Assembly: GCF_012978815.1 (NCBI RefSeq)
Contig: NZ_LIWR01000008.1
Location: 31,388-95,387 of the forward strand
Direction of reading: 5' to 3'
DNA: 64,000 bases
Origin: Campylobacter sp. RM16189
GTDB lineage: Bacteria > Campylobacterota > Campylobacteria > Campylobacterales > Campylobacteraceae
The notes beneath the pieces are model-generated. The model saw nothing but the letters and a program-made list of their open reading frames with translations, was not told the DNA's origin and did not search any database. Made by a program: the position numbers and the translations under genes. How positions within the stretch are numbered: position 1 is the first letter of the stretch; each line of letters opens with the position of its first letter. Below are positions 43,312 to 52,891 of this stretch, piece after piece.

Positions 43312-43733
43312 AATCTTCCCTCTTCTTCATATATTTCAATCTCTCTTGCATATTCTGGATTTTTCTTTTTAATCTCGTTGCTCATGAACGCTATTAGTTT
43401 AGCATCGGCATTCTTGTGGCTTGCCATTATAAGTATGAATTTAAGATAACTTTTTGCAAGATCTGGTAATTGCCCATTGTTTTTAGGTGGTATACTAAAT
43501 TGATCTGTGAAAATTTTAAGGGCGCTAAATAGTTCGTTTTTAGTTGACTTTGGATTAGATATGATCCCTAAAAGCTGATTAAAGGTGACATCTTCATCGG
43601 CTTTTAGGGATTTTGTATTCTTTTTTTGTGGTTCTTGATTTTTGTTTTTGGATTTAAAGAGTAGTAGCAGAACGCCTACAAAGACTAATACTGCTACCAA
43701 AATTATTGCAATAAATAGAGATTTTTCACCCAT
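43296..43733 (-). CDS. Small single-span membrane protein, conserved in type, unknown function
   Basis: A 145-residue protein: one N-terminal membrane helix (about 6-28, IAIILVAVLVFVGVLLLLF), a Lys/Asn-rich linker (about 30-45) and a helical cytoplasmic domain (about 50-140) ending EEEGRLRRKK. It follows ccsBA with one intervening base, so it is probably co-transcribed with that cytochrome c synthetase. No enzymatic motif or family recognised. It may help maturation or merely be neighbours. Confidence 0.6.
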   Translation of the reverse strand: MGEKSLFIAIILVAVLVFVGVLLLLFKSKNKNQEPQKKNTKSLKADEDVTFNQLLGIISNPKSTKNELFSALKIFTDQFSIPPKNNGQLPDLAKSYLKFILIMASHKNADAKLIAFMSNEIKKKNPEYAREIEIYEEEGRLRRKK

Positions 43734-43734
43734 T

Positions 43735-46700
43735 CTATAGCTTTGCCATTTTTTCAGGTCTTCTAAAATATGCCAGAATTGACACTACAAACATTACCAC
43801 TACACTCATCCATACGAAGTCAGGCACAGGCACCGGATCTCCTGCGGCATATGAGTGCATACCGCTTAAGTAGAAGTTTACGCCAAAATATGTCATGATA
43901 ATAGACCAGTAAGCAAACATGGATGTAACCGCAAATGCATATTGGTTATTTAGCTTCGGAATAAATCTTATATGTAATACTGCGGCATATATTAGTATAG
44001 AAACCAAGGCCCAAGTTTCTTTGGAGTCCCAGCCCCAATATCTTCCCCAGCTCTCATTTGCCCAAACACCGCCCAAGAAGTTACCAAGAGTAAGAAGGCT
44101 AAGTCCTAAAATCATAGCCATTTCATTAATTCGAGTAGCTTCTAGGATATTTCTTGACATCTCTTTATGTTCTTGTTTGCCTTGTAGAATAAATAGCACA
44201 AGTACAAACATACCAAGAAGAGAACAAAGCCCTAAGAAACCATAGCTGGCGGTAATAACTGAAACGTGGATTGTAAGCCAATACGACTGAAGAACAGGAA
44301 CCAGCGTTGTGATCTGCGGATCCATCCAGCTAAGATGTGCTACAAAAAGAGTTATGCCTGCGAGTATTGAAGTAAGCGCCATTGAAATAGGACTTCTATT
44401 TGAAAATACTATACCAGAGAGGCCAAGAGCCCAAGCTATATATATCATAGATTCATACGCATTACTCCAAGGCGCGTGTCCTGAGATGTACCAACGCAAT
44501 GCAAGTCCTGCAGTGTGGGCTAAAAACGCTAAGATGTTTACAGAATATACGATTTTAAACATCCAATTTATATTTAATCTTGGTTTAGCCATTTTAATAA
44601 ATACAAAACATAATAGTCCGAATCCTGCAAATAGATATATAGGTATTAATGATTGAAAAATCTTATATTTGTTAAATAAAATTTCCATACCTATACGCTC
44701 TTTGCTTGGCATTACAGCCTTGCCGTGCTCCTCTTGATAGGTTTTAATCTCTGCTAAAACCCTATTTGGAACGCTCCAATTTCCACTATTTAATGCATCG
44801 CTTACTCCCGAGAAGTATTCTTGTAGTATTCTGCTAATAGGCTCGCGCTCCTCTTTAGGAAAATACATCATAGCACTTGCAGGAGCATACCATGTATGGT
44901 TAGGATCGTCTATTTTTGGAAACATTGTAAAAATTTCGCCTACAAATACCATATAAAGGATGTTTAAGCGCTCATCTACTTTTTGCACGTCTTTATCAAA
45001 GGTTCCACGCTCTGCAGGACGTTTACGGCTTGCAGATTCTGCGTATTTGGTTAGTTTATAAGAGCTTCTTGTGGTATTGCGGTCATATTCGAAAAAATCA
45101 TTAAATTTGGCATATTTTGCGTTTTCGTCTATTCCTATTATCTTTTTTAGTTCTTTATTGTGAACCGCTATTATAGGCATCTCTCTCCAGTAAGGAGCAT
45201 CTATCATCATAGATAGTGCAATTTGGTTTGCGTTTGCTTCGTTTATTATATCTTTTTTGTAGACTTTATTTAAAATTTCTCTTGCTACAGTATCAAAAGG
45301 CTTCATACGCCCATCGGCACTCTGAACCACTACGGTTGATAATTCTTTTGCGTGGTTTTCATCTATTTTAATAGCAACATTCATAGCATTTGCTTTTGGA
45401 GCTACAAAAATACATGCGAAAGCCAGAATACATGCTTTAGCTGTATTTTTGATTGCATCTTCATTTATATATTTTGCCAATTTTCTAAATCTACTATGAG
45501 GATTTACTACGTTAAAAAATAGTCCAAGACCGAGTAAGAAGTATCCTATATAAGTTGGAATTTTGCCTGGGTCTCTATTGACAGATAGGATTGTGCCACG
45601 CTCATCTTTATCATAAGAGCTTTGGAAAAATCTATATCCTGCGTGATCAAGAACATGGTTCATATAAATTCTATAATCATAATCTCCTGTTTGAGGATCT
45701 TTTACTACAACCTCACTTGCGTAGCTCATAGGGGAATTTGAGCCAGGATATCGCTTGAGCTCAAAATCTTTAAGGTGTAGAGAAAACGGAAGAATTATCT
45801 CTCTAGCTCCCCAAGATGCTGTAAATTCTTGACCTCCGATAGTTTGAACAACAGGCATAACATAGTTTTCGTAAAGTACAATCTCTTTGCTCTCTCCATT
45901 GAAGCTTAAATCAGCAACCAAAGCGTCAAATTGTCCGCCTTTACTTACAAGTCTTCTTTGAGCCTTTTTAAGGATATTTTTAGGAGCGAAATTTATATCT
46001 CCTATGGTATATAATTGCATAGGAAGAAATTCTGTAGGTTTTTTAGCCTCATATTCTCCTTTTTCGTTAGTTGCCATTATGAAGTAGCCTACATTATGAT
46101 TTGAAGTCATTGTAAAATTGCCATCTTTATACTCGAATTTAACAAATCTTTCCAGTGTAGGATCGGCATTAAAGGCAAAGCTTACCCCGCCAAGCTCTCT
46201 GACGTCTCCCGGTTTGAGCCCTACATCTTCACGGTTTTGACTATCAGATACCACAATCTCTATAAGAGGATCTCCGCTATTGGCCGCATAGTATTCAAAT
46301 TCTGCATTTTTATAGAATGCTTTATATTTTAGATTGGCTTTTTGTCCGCCTACATCCAGATCTATGTTAAATTCATGAGGGGTTACGGCATTTATCTGCT
46401 TGGGAATGGAAACTTTATACTCTTTTCCATCTTTTTGAGTCTTCATCTCAAGCCTTGAACCCATCTCATACATCCTATCTTGAGTTGTGTTTTCTCTAAT
46501 ATGCATATTTGCTTCAAATCCTAGATATCTAGTCATGGCAGAGCCAAGCAGCATAAATAAAAAGCTTAGATGAAATATAAAAACAGGCAGTTTTTTCATA
46601 TCCATAAGTTTATATTTATAAATATTGTATGCCAAATTTATACCCAAAAGCAACTGAATAAGCGCAAACCATGTAGCCCCGTATATTAAAGCCCAGGCGC

Positions 46701-46815
46701 TTTTTGTATCATAAACGGTTTCTACTATAGTGGCAATACCGCTTGCAATAGCGAATATTAGTAACAAAACTATAGCCGACGTCATACTTAAAAACAGAGA
46801 TTTAATGCCTCTCAT
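43735..46815 (-). CDS. ccsBA: Fused cytochrome c synthetase CcsBA (ResB-ResC type)
   Basis: A 1026-residue membrane protein joining CcsB (N-terminal, about 1-480: four helices and a large periplasmic domain) and CcsA (C-terminal, from about 690). The haem-handling WWD domain reads ANESWGRYWGWDSKETWALVS (about residues 925-945). Flanking histidines in LAHTAGLALRW and TIHVSVITASYG match expected haem ligands. It exports haem and attaches it to CxxCH motifs of periplasmic cytochromes such as the one at 5865-6428 and Nap proteins. Length is typical of the fused epsilonproteobacterial enzyme. Confidence 0.93.
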   Translation of the reverse strand: MRGIKSLFLSMTSAIVLLLIFAIASGIATIVETVYDTKSAWALIYGATWFALIQLLLGINLAYNIYKYKLMDMKKLPVFIFHLSFLFMLLGSAMTRYLGFEANMHIRENTTQDRMYEMGSRLEMKTQKDGKEYKVSIPKQINAVTPHEFNIDLDVGGQKANLKYKAFYKNAEFEYYAANSGDPLIEIVVSDSQNREDVGLKPGDVRELGGVSFAFNADPTLERFVKFEYKDGNFTMTSNHNVGYFIMATNEKGEYEAKKPTEFLPMQLYTIGDINFAPKNILKKAQRRLVSKGGQFDALVADLSFNGESKEIVLYENYVMPVVQTIGGQEFTASWGAREIILPFSLHLKDFELKRYPGSNSPMSYASEVVVKDPQTGDYDYRIYMNHVLDHAGYRFFQSSYDKDERGTILSVNRDPGKIPTYIGYFLLGLGLFFNVVNPHSRFRKLAKYINEDAIKNTAKACILAFACIFVAPKANAMNVAIKIDENHAKELSTVVVQSADGRMKPFDTVAREILNKVYKKDIINEANANQIALSMMIDAPYWREMPIIAVHNKELKKIIGIDENAKYAKFNDFFEYDRNTTRSSYKLTKYAESASRKRPAERGTFDKDVQKVDERLNILYMVFVGEIFTMFPKIDDPNHTWYAPASAMMYFPKEEREPISRILQEYFSGVSDALNSGNWSVPNRVLAEIKTYQEEHGKAVMPSKERIGMEILFNKYKIFQSLIPIYLFAGFGLLCFVFIKMAKPRLNINWMFKIVYSVNILAFLAHTAGLALRWYISGHAPWSNAYESMIYIAWALGLSGIVFSNRSPISMALTSILAGITLFVAHLSWMDPQITTLVPVLQSYWLTIHVSVITASYGFLGLCSLLGMFVLVLFILQGKQEHKEMSRNILEATRINEMAMILGLSLLTLGNFLGGVWANESWGRYWGWDSKETWALVSILIYAAVLHIRFIPKLNNQYAFAVTSMFAYWSIIMTYFGVNFYLSGMHSYAAGDPVPVPDFVWMSVVVMFVVSILAYFRRPEKMAKL

Positions 46816-47268
46816 TAGAATCCTTTTAATTTTAGCTGCGCAAAATTATAGCAATATTTTTTTAAATATTTGTTACTATATAATAAATTTCTAATTACTG
46901 GAATAATCGTTAGTATAATAAATATCTAGCAAAAGGATACTTTAAAGTTATTTGTTTTGGTTTAAAATATTCTTATTTTACTAATTTATAATATTTGTTA
47001 TTATTTCTTGGCTCAAAATATAAAAAATAATTCAAATAGAGCAATTCAGTCAAAAAGTATAGCAAATCTTTTATTTATTTATAATTATAAATATAATATT
47101 TATTACTTCTTATATATAAAATTTATACTACTTTTGTCAAGATTACTAATATATCGAGCTTTGTATAAGATAATAGTTATCAATTATCATTAAAAGATGA
47201 TATTACTAATTTACGTATAATTTACGTAGGACTTTTATTATTCTGCTTAAACTTAATAAGGAGGAAAC
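46816..47268. other. Divergent AT-rich spacer between ccsBA and psrA
   Basis: About 450 bp with no credible gene; a 61-codon reading frame at 47008-47193 is low-complexity. It must hold the promoters of both divergent units. The only distinct site seen is the repeat and -10 near 47210-47228. Confidence 0.45.
47210..47228 (+). promoter_or_regulatory. -10 element and TTTACGTA direct repeats upstream of psrA
   Basis: TTTACGTA occurs at 47210-47217 and 47221-47228, spaced 11 bp start to start (one helical turn). TATAAT at 47216-47221 overlaps both copies, about 47 bp ahead of the psrA ATG. The layout suits a dimeric regulator acting at the promoter. Confidence 0.5.
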
Positions 47269-49569
47269 ATGAACAGTTCAAGACGAAATTTCTTGAAAGC
47301 TTCTACTGCGACCGGAATAATGGCTATGACATATGCTCCTGGTACGCTTGGCGCTGTCGGAGCTAAAGCTTTACAAGCTAGCGATAAGGCCGTTTATAGC
47401 TTTTGCGAGATGTGCTCTACCCGCTGTCCTATAGAGGCTAGAGTGGTTGATGGAAAAAATATTTTTATTCAAGGAAATGGCAAGGTAAGCGGAACAGCTA
47501 CTTCTGTTTGTGCAAGAGGTGGTGCTGGACACAGCCAACTATATGATCCTCAAAGACTTGTTAAGCCTCTTATTAGAGTAGGCGAGCGCGGTGAAAATAA
47601 GTGGCGCGAAGCTAGCTGGGATGAGGCACTTGATCTAGTGGCTAAAAAGATGCTTGAGATTAAAGAAAAATATGGACCTGAGAGCTTTGTATTCACTGCA
47701 AAATCAAGTCAAACTCATAAACTAATGACGACTTTTGCGAGCGCTTATGGATCTCCAAACTGCTTTTCTCACCTATCCTGTTGTCCGATAACATACAGAA
47801 TGGTATGTGAGCATATGTATGGCGATGGAAGATTAAAAAGAGACTTTGGAAATGCAAAATATATCGTAAATTTCGGTCACAACCTCTTTGAAGGTATCGT
47901 TATATCAGACACTAAAAAAGTTGCTAAAATGGCTGAGAGAGATGATACTAAACTTTTAGTTCTTGAGCCAAGATTTAGCGTTATAGCCGCTAAGGCTGAC
48001 GAGTGGCTACCTGTAAAACCGGGAACCGATCTAGCGTTTGTATTAGCACTTATTCATACATGGATTAAAAACGGAACCTATGATAAAGAGTTTATTGAGA
48101 AATTTACAATCGGCTTTGACAAGGTTGTGGAAAGCACCAAAGACACAACTCCAGAGTGGCAAGAAAAGATCACAGGAATTCCTGCTAAAACAGTTGAGAG
48201 AATAGCAGGAGAGATTTGGAAAGCAGCTCCAAAAGTAATCATTGACTTTGGACATAAAACAACCACTGCTAAAGCTGAATACATAAGAACAAGAGCCATC
48301 ATGGTAGCAAATGCGATGATGGGTAACTGGGAGAAAAAGGGCGGATTATTTGGTGGTAAAAACGCGAAAAAATATAACTCTTTAGTAGGCGAAGAGCTAA
48401 TACCTGCTATAACAAATCCTGATGCGGCCATAAAAGTTCCAAAAACTCCAAGACTTGATGCTGCTGGGGAAGACGGAAGAAATAAATTCGTAGGCAGAAG
48501 TCACGGTGTTTTAATGGAAATTCCTGATGCAATTATGAGTGAGAAACCTTATCCTATAAAAGGTTGGTTCAATATCAGATTTAACCATATGATAAACGTT
48601 GCAGGAACTGATAAGACTATAGAGAGCCTTAAAAAGCTTGACTTTATCGTAAGCTCTGACGTTTATATGAACGACTTTTCTATCTATGCAGACGTTATTT
48701 TACCAGAGAGCACCTATCTTGAAAGAGATGAGGGGATCGAAGATAAATCAAGTCAAAAACCTGCATATATGATAAGAAATAAGGTAATTGATCCGGTTGG
48801 TGATACAAAGAACGGTTACGATATCTTTAGAGAGCTTGCAAGACGCATGAAAATTGATGAAAAATATGCCAATAATACAATGGATGAGTGGAGAATGCAA
48901 CAAGTTAAAGGAAATGCCGAGCTGCTAGCCCAGCTTGCAAAAGATGGATATGTGACTTGGAAGGTTCCTGGAATTTTATTTAGAGAAAAAGACAGCGTTA
49001 AAAATTTTGTTAAGAAATTCCCTCATGCAGAGAAATTCGTAGGTGAAAATGGTCTTATGGATTCTCAAATTAAATTTAAAACAGATAGTGGAAAAATTGA
49101 GCTATTTAGTGAGAAAGTTGAAGCACAATTCCCCACTTATGGTTGCTTAGGAAGTATGGAAAATAACATTAGAGATATGGACGTTTACGGTGGACACGAA
49201 CTATCTATCATGACAGGCAAAACTCCTATTCATACAAATGGACATACTCAAAACGTTCCATTCCTAAATGATCTTATGAGCGACTCTCCTGTGTGGATAC
49301 ATCCAAAAACAGCTAAAAAACATGGAGTAAAAACCGGAGATAAGGTATTTTTACAAAACAAGTTCTCAAAAGACAAAGCAACTATATTTGTAACAGAAGG
49401 TATTAGAGAGGATACTTTATTCTTATATCACGGATTTGGACACGTTTCAGCAGGTCTTGAAAGAATAGATGGAGTAGGGACAAACCAAAGCAAATTGCTT
49501 GACCCTGCGGCTGGTCCAGTATGCGCCACGATGGTTACAAACGTTGGCGTTGATATAGTAAAAGCATAA
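47269..49569 (+). CDS. psrA: Molybdopterin catalytic subunit of a polysulfide/thiosulfate reductase
   Basis: A 766-residue DMSO-reductase-family enzyme. A twin-arginine signal (SSRRNFLKASTATG) exports it folded to the periplasm. The [4Fe-4S] site reads CEMCSTRCPIEARVV with a later Cys in SVCARGG; the probable molybdenum ligand Cys is in FSHLSCCPITYRM (about residue 170). GHNLFEGI, LVLEPRFSVIAAKADEWLPVKPGTD and the C-terminal MxxG-type cofactor contacts follow. It reduces polysulfide or thiosulfate, with electrons from menaquinol. PsrA and PhsA are hard to separate by eye. First gene of psrABC. Confidence 0.86.
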   Translation: MNSSRRNFLKASTATGIMAMTYAPGTLGAVGAKALQASDKAVYSFCEMCSTRCPIEARVVDGKNIFIQGNGKVSGTATSVCARGGAGHSQLYDPQRLVKPLIRVGERGENKWREASWDEALDLVAKKMLEIKEKYGPESFVFTAKSSQTHKLMTTFASAYGSPNCFSHLSCCPITYRMVCEHMYGDGRLKRDFGNAKYIVNFGHNLFEGIVISDTKKVAKMAERDDTKLLVLEPRFSVIAAKADEWLPVKPGTDLAFVLALIHTWIKNGTYDKEFIEKFTIGFDKVVESTKDTTPEWQEKITGIPAKTVERIAGEIWKAAPKVIIDFGHKTTTAKAEYIRTRAIMVANAMMGNWEKKGGLFGGKNAKKYNSLVGEELIPAITNPDAAIKVPKTPRLDAAGEDGRNKFVGRSHGVLMEIPDAIMSEKPYPIKGWFNIRFNHMINVAGTDKTIESLKKLDFIVSSDVYMNDFSIYADVILPESTYLERDEGIEDKSSQKPAYMIRNKVIDPVGDTKNGYDIFRELARRMKIDEKYANNTMDEWRMQQVKGNAELLAQLAKDGYVTWKVPGILFREKDSVKNFVKKFPHAEKFVGENGLMDSQIKFKTDSGKIELFSEKVEAQFPTYGCLGSMENNIRDMDVYGGHELSIMTGKTPIHTNGHTQNVPFLNDLMSDSPVWIHPKTAKKHGVKTGDKVFLQNKFSKDKATIFVTEGIREDTLFLYHGFGHVSAGLERIDGVGTNQSKLLDPAAGPVCATMVTNVGVDIVKA

Positions 49570-49579
49570 GGAAGAGAAG

Positions 49580-50146
49580 ATGAAAAGATATACTATGGTT
49601 CATAATGAAAATCTTTGTATTGGATGTCAAGCTTGTTCTGTAGCTTGTAGAAGTGAAAACAGCGTTCCAAACGGAGTGTATAGACTTCAAGTTCATGCAA
49701 AGATGAGTGGAACATTCCCAAATTTAAAAACAGACTTTATAAGAAATAGCTGTGTAATGTGTGAAGATGCTCCTTGCGTAGACGTATGTCCTACAGGAGC
49801 TAGCTTTAAGACTGCAGACGGACTTACATTGATGGATCACAGCATCTGTGTATCTTGCAAATACTGTGTACTTGCTTGTCCTTATGATGCTAGATATGTA
49901 GAACCAAAAACAGGAGAGGTTGATAAATGTACATTCTGTTTTGATACAAGAGTATCGCAGGGTGATCAACCTGCATGTGTTACCGTTTGTCCTACAGATG
50001 CGTTAGCATTTGGAGATCTAAACGATAAAAACAGCGAAGTAAGTAAAATTTTACAACAAAAAGCTCACTACTATCCAAAAGCAGAGCTTAAAACAAAACC
50101 TAAACTAGCCATGATTGCTAACCGCAAAGGAGGAAGCCATGAATAA
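49580..50146 (+). CDS. psrB: Electron-transfer subunit PsrB with four [4Fe-4S] clusters
   Basis: A 188-residue ferredoxin-type subunit. Clusters: CIGCQACSVAC near residue 13, CVMCEDAPCVDVC, CVSCKYCVLAC and CTFCFDTRVSQGDQPACVTVC, the normal four-cluster pattern for DMSO-reductase family B subunits. It passes electrons from PsrC to PsrA. It starts 10 bp after psrA with GGAAGAG and overlaps psrC by 8 bp. Confidence 0.92.
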   Translation: MKRYTMVHNENLCIGCQACSVACRSENSVPNGVYRLQVHAKMSGTFPNLKTDFIRNSCVMCEDAPCVDVCPTGASFKTADGLTLMDHSICVSCKYCVLACPYDARYVEPKTGEVDKCTFCFDTRVSQGDQPACVTVCPTDALAFGDLNDKNSEVSKILQQKAHYYPKAELKTKPKLAMIANRKGGSHE

Positions 50147-51110
50147 TATGTGGGGAAGCGTTGCTCAATATAACGAAATTTACTGGCCGTGGCCGATTGC
50201 AGTCTATCTATTTTTGGCGGGTCTTTCTGCGGGATCTATGATGGTTGCTCTTTTAGTAAAATGGAACTATCACAAACAAGAAAATGATACTATTTGGGAT
50301 GCGATGGTTAAAGCGGGGGCTATAGTTGCTCCTATTACCATCTGTGTTGGCTTGGCTCTTCTTGTGTTTGACCTTGGTAAGCCTCTTAGCTTTTATTGGA
50401 TTTTGTTAAAATATAACTTCTTGTCTGTTATGTCAATAGGTGTTGCCTTGCTTTTGATTTATACGCCTTTTGCTTTCTTGTTCGCTATTATAATATTTGA
50501 AAAAGAGATAGAAAAACACTCTATTTTAAGTATCTTAAGGCCAGTTTCAAGAATTATTCGCTCATTTGCGCCTTTGGCTAAAACTATAGAGACTGTTTTA
50601 TTTTTACTAGCTATCGGAGTGGGAGTTTATACAGGCTTCTTGTTAAGTGCTATTACAAAACTTCCTCTTTGGAATACGCCTATATTGCCGATTCTATTTT
50701 TGACATCAGGCTTTAGCTCAGGCGTTGCGGCAAATATTTTGGTGGGGCTACTATGCTTCAAGCACCTAATAAATAAGGATAATGTAAAATATCTGCTAGT
50801 TTTAGACCTTAGAGCTGTATTGTTTGAGGTTCCTTTGATAGCGATACTTTTCTTGGGTCTACATTTCGAGGGCGGCGTAAGTGCGGTTGCTGTAAAACAA
50901 GCTCTTACAACGGGACATTATGCTATAATCTTCTGGCTAGGCGTTGTGGGCGTTGGACTTGCAACTCCAATATTAATAGCAGCTACCGCTCTTAAAAATC
51001 ACGCTTATAGAGTAGGATATATCGTAGCCAACTCTATCGTAGTAATCTTTGGAGTAATTTTACTAAGATACTATATAGTATATGCAGGGCAGGTATTTAC
51101 AGGAGTTTGA
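50139..51110 (+). CDS. psrC: Quinol-oxidising membrane subunit PsrC (NrfD family)
   Basis: A 323-residue polytopic protein with about eight membrane helices, beginning MNNMWGSVAQYNEIYWPWPIAVYLFLAGLSAGSMM, the classic NrfD/PsrC start that includes the quinone-site region. Start set at ATG 50139 with a strong AAAGGAGGAAG site; an in-frame TTG at 50115 would lie inside psrB. It oxidises menaquinol and feeds PsrB. Confidence 0.9.
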   Translation: MNNMWGSVAQYNEIYWPWPIAVYLFLAGLSAGSMMVALLVKWNYHKQENDTIWDAMVKAGAIVAPITICVGLALLVFDLGKPLSFYWILLKYNFLSVMSIGVALLLIYTPFAFLFAIIIFEKEIEKHSILSILRPVSRIIRSFAPLAKTIETVLFLLAIGVGVYTGFLLSAITKLPLWNTPILPILFLTSGFSSGVAANILVGLLCFKHLINKDNVKYLLVLDLRAVLFEVPLIAILFLGLHFEGGVSAVAVKQALTTGHYAIIFWLGVVGVGLATPILIAATALKNHAYRVGYIVANSIVVIFGVILLRYYIVYAGQVFTGV

Positions 51111-51114
51111 TAGG

Positions 51115-51783
51115 GTGAGAATCCTACTTTTAGAGGATGATTTTAATTATAGAGAGAGTGTCTCGGAGTATCTTCAGGTCTTAGGCTATGAGGTTGACGA
51201 GGCGCCTGATGGGCAGGTGGCATGCGACAAGATATCAAAAAGCTTCTACCACCTGCTTATTCTTGACATAAAGGTTCCGCATATAAGCGGGCACGAAGTT
51301 ATAAAATATGCAAAAGATATTGGCCTTCAAACCCCGATAATGATCATGACCTCGCTTGTTGATATTAATAATTTATCCGTTGGTTACGAGCTAGGTTGTA
51401 ACGAATATCTAAAAAAACCTTTCGAGTTAGCTGAGCTTAAATTTAGAGTCAATGAACTAATGCGCAAGTATCATGGAAAAGATGATAAGAATTTAATCAC
51501 TATAGATGATGATTCTAAGCTAGATACTATTAAAAAACAGCTACATTTTAAAGATAAGATAATAGAGCTTAGCTTAAAGGAATTTGACCTAATAGAGTGC
51601 TTGCTTTATCATAAAAATAGTTTTGTAGGAGTTGAGACTCTTAGGGCTGAGGTTTGGGGTGATAAGGAGATAGATTCGGCGGATATTAGGATGCACGTTC
51701 TTAAAATTCGTCAAAAAACAAAACCTGATTTTATCGTTTCATCTCGTGGACTTGGCTATAAAATAGATGTTAAACAACCTTAA
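51115..51783 (+). CDS. OmpR-family response regulator co-transcribed with psrABC
   Basis: A 222-residue regulator: receiver domain with LLLEDDFNYRES, phospho-Asp in LLILDIKVPHISG (about residue 51), T/S switch (MIMTSLVD) and Lys in EYLKKPFELAEL; C-terminal winged helix with KEFDLIECLLYHKNSFV and VLKIRQKTKPDFIVSSRGLGYKI. The start is GTG at 51115, 4 bp after the psrC stop, with AGGAG upstream. It pairs with the histidine kinase overlapping its end. Likely controls psr expression, inference from operon structure. Confidence 0.87.
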   Translation: MRILLLEDDFNYRESVSEYLQVLGYEVDEAPDGQVACDKISKSFYHLLILDIKVPHISGHEVIKYAKDIGLQTPIMIMTSLVDINNLSVGYELGCNEYLKKPFELAELKFRVNELMRKYHGKDDKNLITIDDDSKLDTIKKQLHFKDKIIELSLKEFDLIECLLYHKNSFVGVETLRAEVWGDKEIDSADIRMHVLKIRQKTKPDFIVSSRGLGYKIDVKQP

Positions 51784-52891
51784 AATCCCGATTTTTTCGA
51801 CTTTGGTGATAATGGTTTTATTTATTTTCCAAAGCTATGAGATTATAAATTTAAGCGCTAAAGACGAATATTCTAAAAACATGTTTGAATTACTTGAATA
51901 CGAGGGCAAAATACGTCATAGTCTAGAAAATAATCAAACTATTCCATCATCTTTGATATATAAATATGGAATTTACACTTACAAAGAGAAAAAAGTAGTA
52001 TCAAATTTAGAGGTTGCACCAAGCACCTTTCAGTTTGTAACCTTGCAAGAGAAGGGATATCTCTTTTACAAGAGCTATTTTCAGCTGGAGCAGAATTTTT
52101 ATTATCTGATTTTGGCTAAAAAACAAAATAGCGCAAGAATTTTGTTTGTTACAGTTTTAACCCTTGTATTTGCCTTGATCGTGGTTTTTGTTACGCTGTA
52201 TCTATCTTTTGTGAGTGGCATTAAGCCATACAAAGATGCAAAAAAATATATGAATAATTTTTTTAACGATGCCATGCATGAGCTTAAAACCCCTCTTGGA
52301 GTAATAGGTATAAATTTAGAGATGCTAGGCATTGACAATAAATACACCAGCCGCATAAAAGCAGCTTTAAAACAGATGCAAATAACGTACGAAGATACAG
52401 AGTACTATATCAAACATAGCTATATTTTGTTTCCACCTGAGATTTTAAATTTGAGTGAATTTTGCCTTGAGCGAGCTAGGTATATGAGAGGGCTTGCGAT
52501 GTCTAAGAATATTAAAATCTATGATTTTGTAGAGCCTGATTTGAAGGTCTTTATGAATAAGATTGAGGCAGGAAGGCTTATAGACAATAATCTTAGTAAT
52601 GCCATTAAATATAGCCCAACAGGAAGTATTATAAATTTAAAATTAAGCCTTCAAAGCGATTGGATAGTGCTTGAGGTGGAGGATTTTGGCGAAGGCATAA
52701 AGGATCCTAATAAAATTTGGAAGCGCTACGTAAGAGATGAAGGCGTGCAAGGTGGCTTTGGCCTAGGGCTTAATATAGTAGCAGGAATATGTATAAAAAA
52801 CGGCATTGAATACTCTGTGACGAGCGAGCTCAAAAAAGGTAGCGTGTTTAAATATAAATTTATTCCTTATTCAAAGCATATACTAGACTAA
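51767..52891 (+). CDS. Sensor histidine kinase of the psr-linked two-component system
   Basis: A 374-residue kinase: helix 1 (about 7-25), a periplasmic sensor of about 95 residues with no known domain, helix 2 (about 122-150), then the kinase core: H box DAMHELKTPLGVIG, N box LIDNNLSNAIKYSP, G1 DFGEGIKD and G2 GFGLGLNIVAG. It overlaps the regulator gene by 17 bp. The periplasmic loop contains several Tyr/Phe and no Cys, giving no clue to the ligand; sensing sulfur compounds or redox state is a guess. Confidence 0.87.
   Translation: MLNNLKIPIFSTLVIMVLFIFQSYEIINLSAKDEYSKNMFELLEYEGKIRHSLENNQTIPSSLIYKYGIYTYKEKKVVSNLEVAPSTFQFVTLQEKGYLFYKSYFQLEQNFYYLILAKKQNSARILFVTVLTLVFALIVVFVTLYLSFVSGIKPYKDAKKYMNNFFNDAMHELKTPLGVIGINLEMLGIDNKYTSRIKAALKQMQITYEDTEYYIKHSYILFPPEILNLSEFCLERARYMRGLAMSKNIKIYDFVEPDLKVFMNKIEAGRLIDNNLSNAIKYSPTGSIINLKLSLQSDWIVLEVEDFGEGIKDPNKIWKRYVRDEGVQGGFGLGLNIVAGICIKNGIEYSVTSELKKGSVFKYKFIPYSKHILD

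Noticed and set aside
47008..47193. 61-codon ORF in the psr/ccsBA spacer
   Set aside because: Repetitive Tyr/Asn/Ile-rich product from AT-rich DNA, no ribosome site, no family features.
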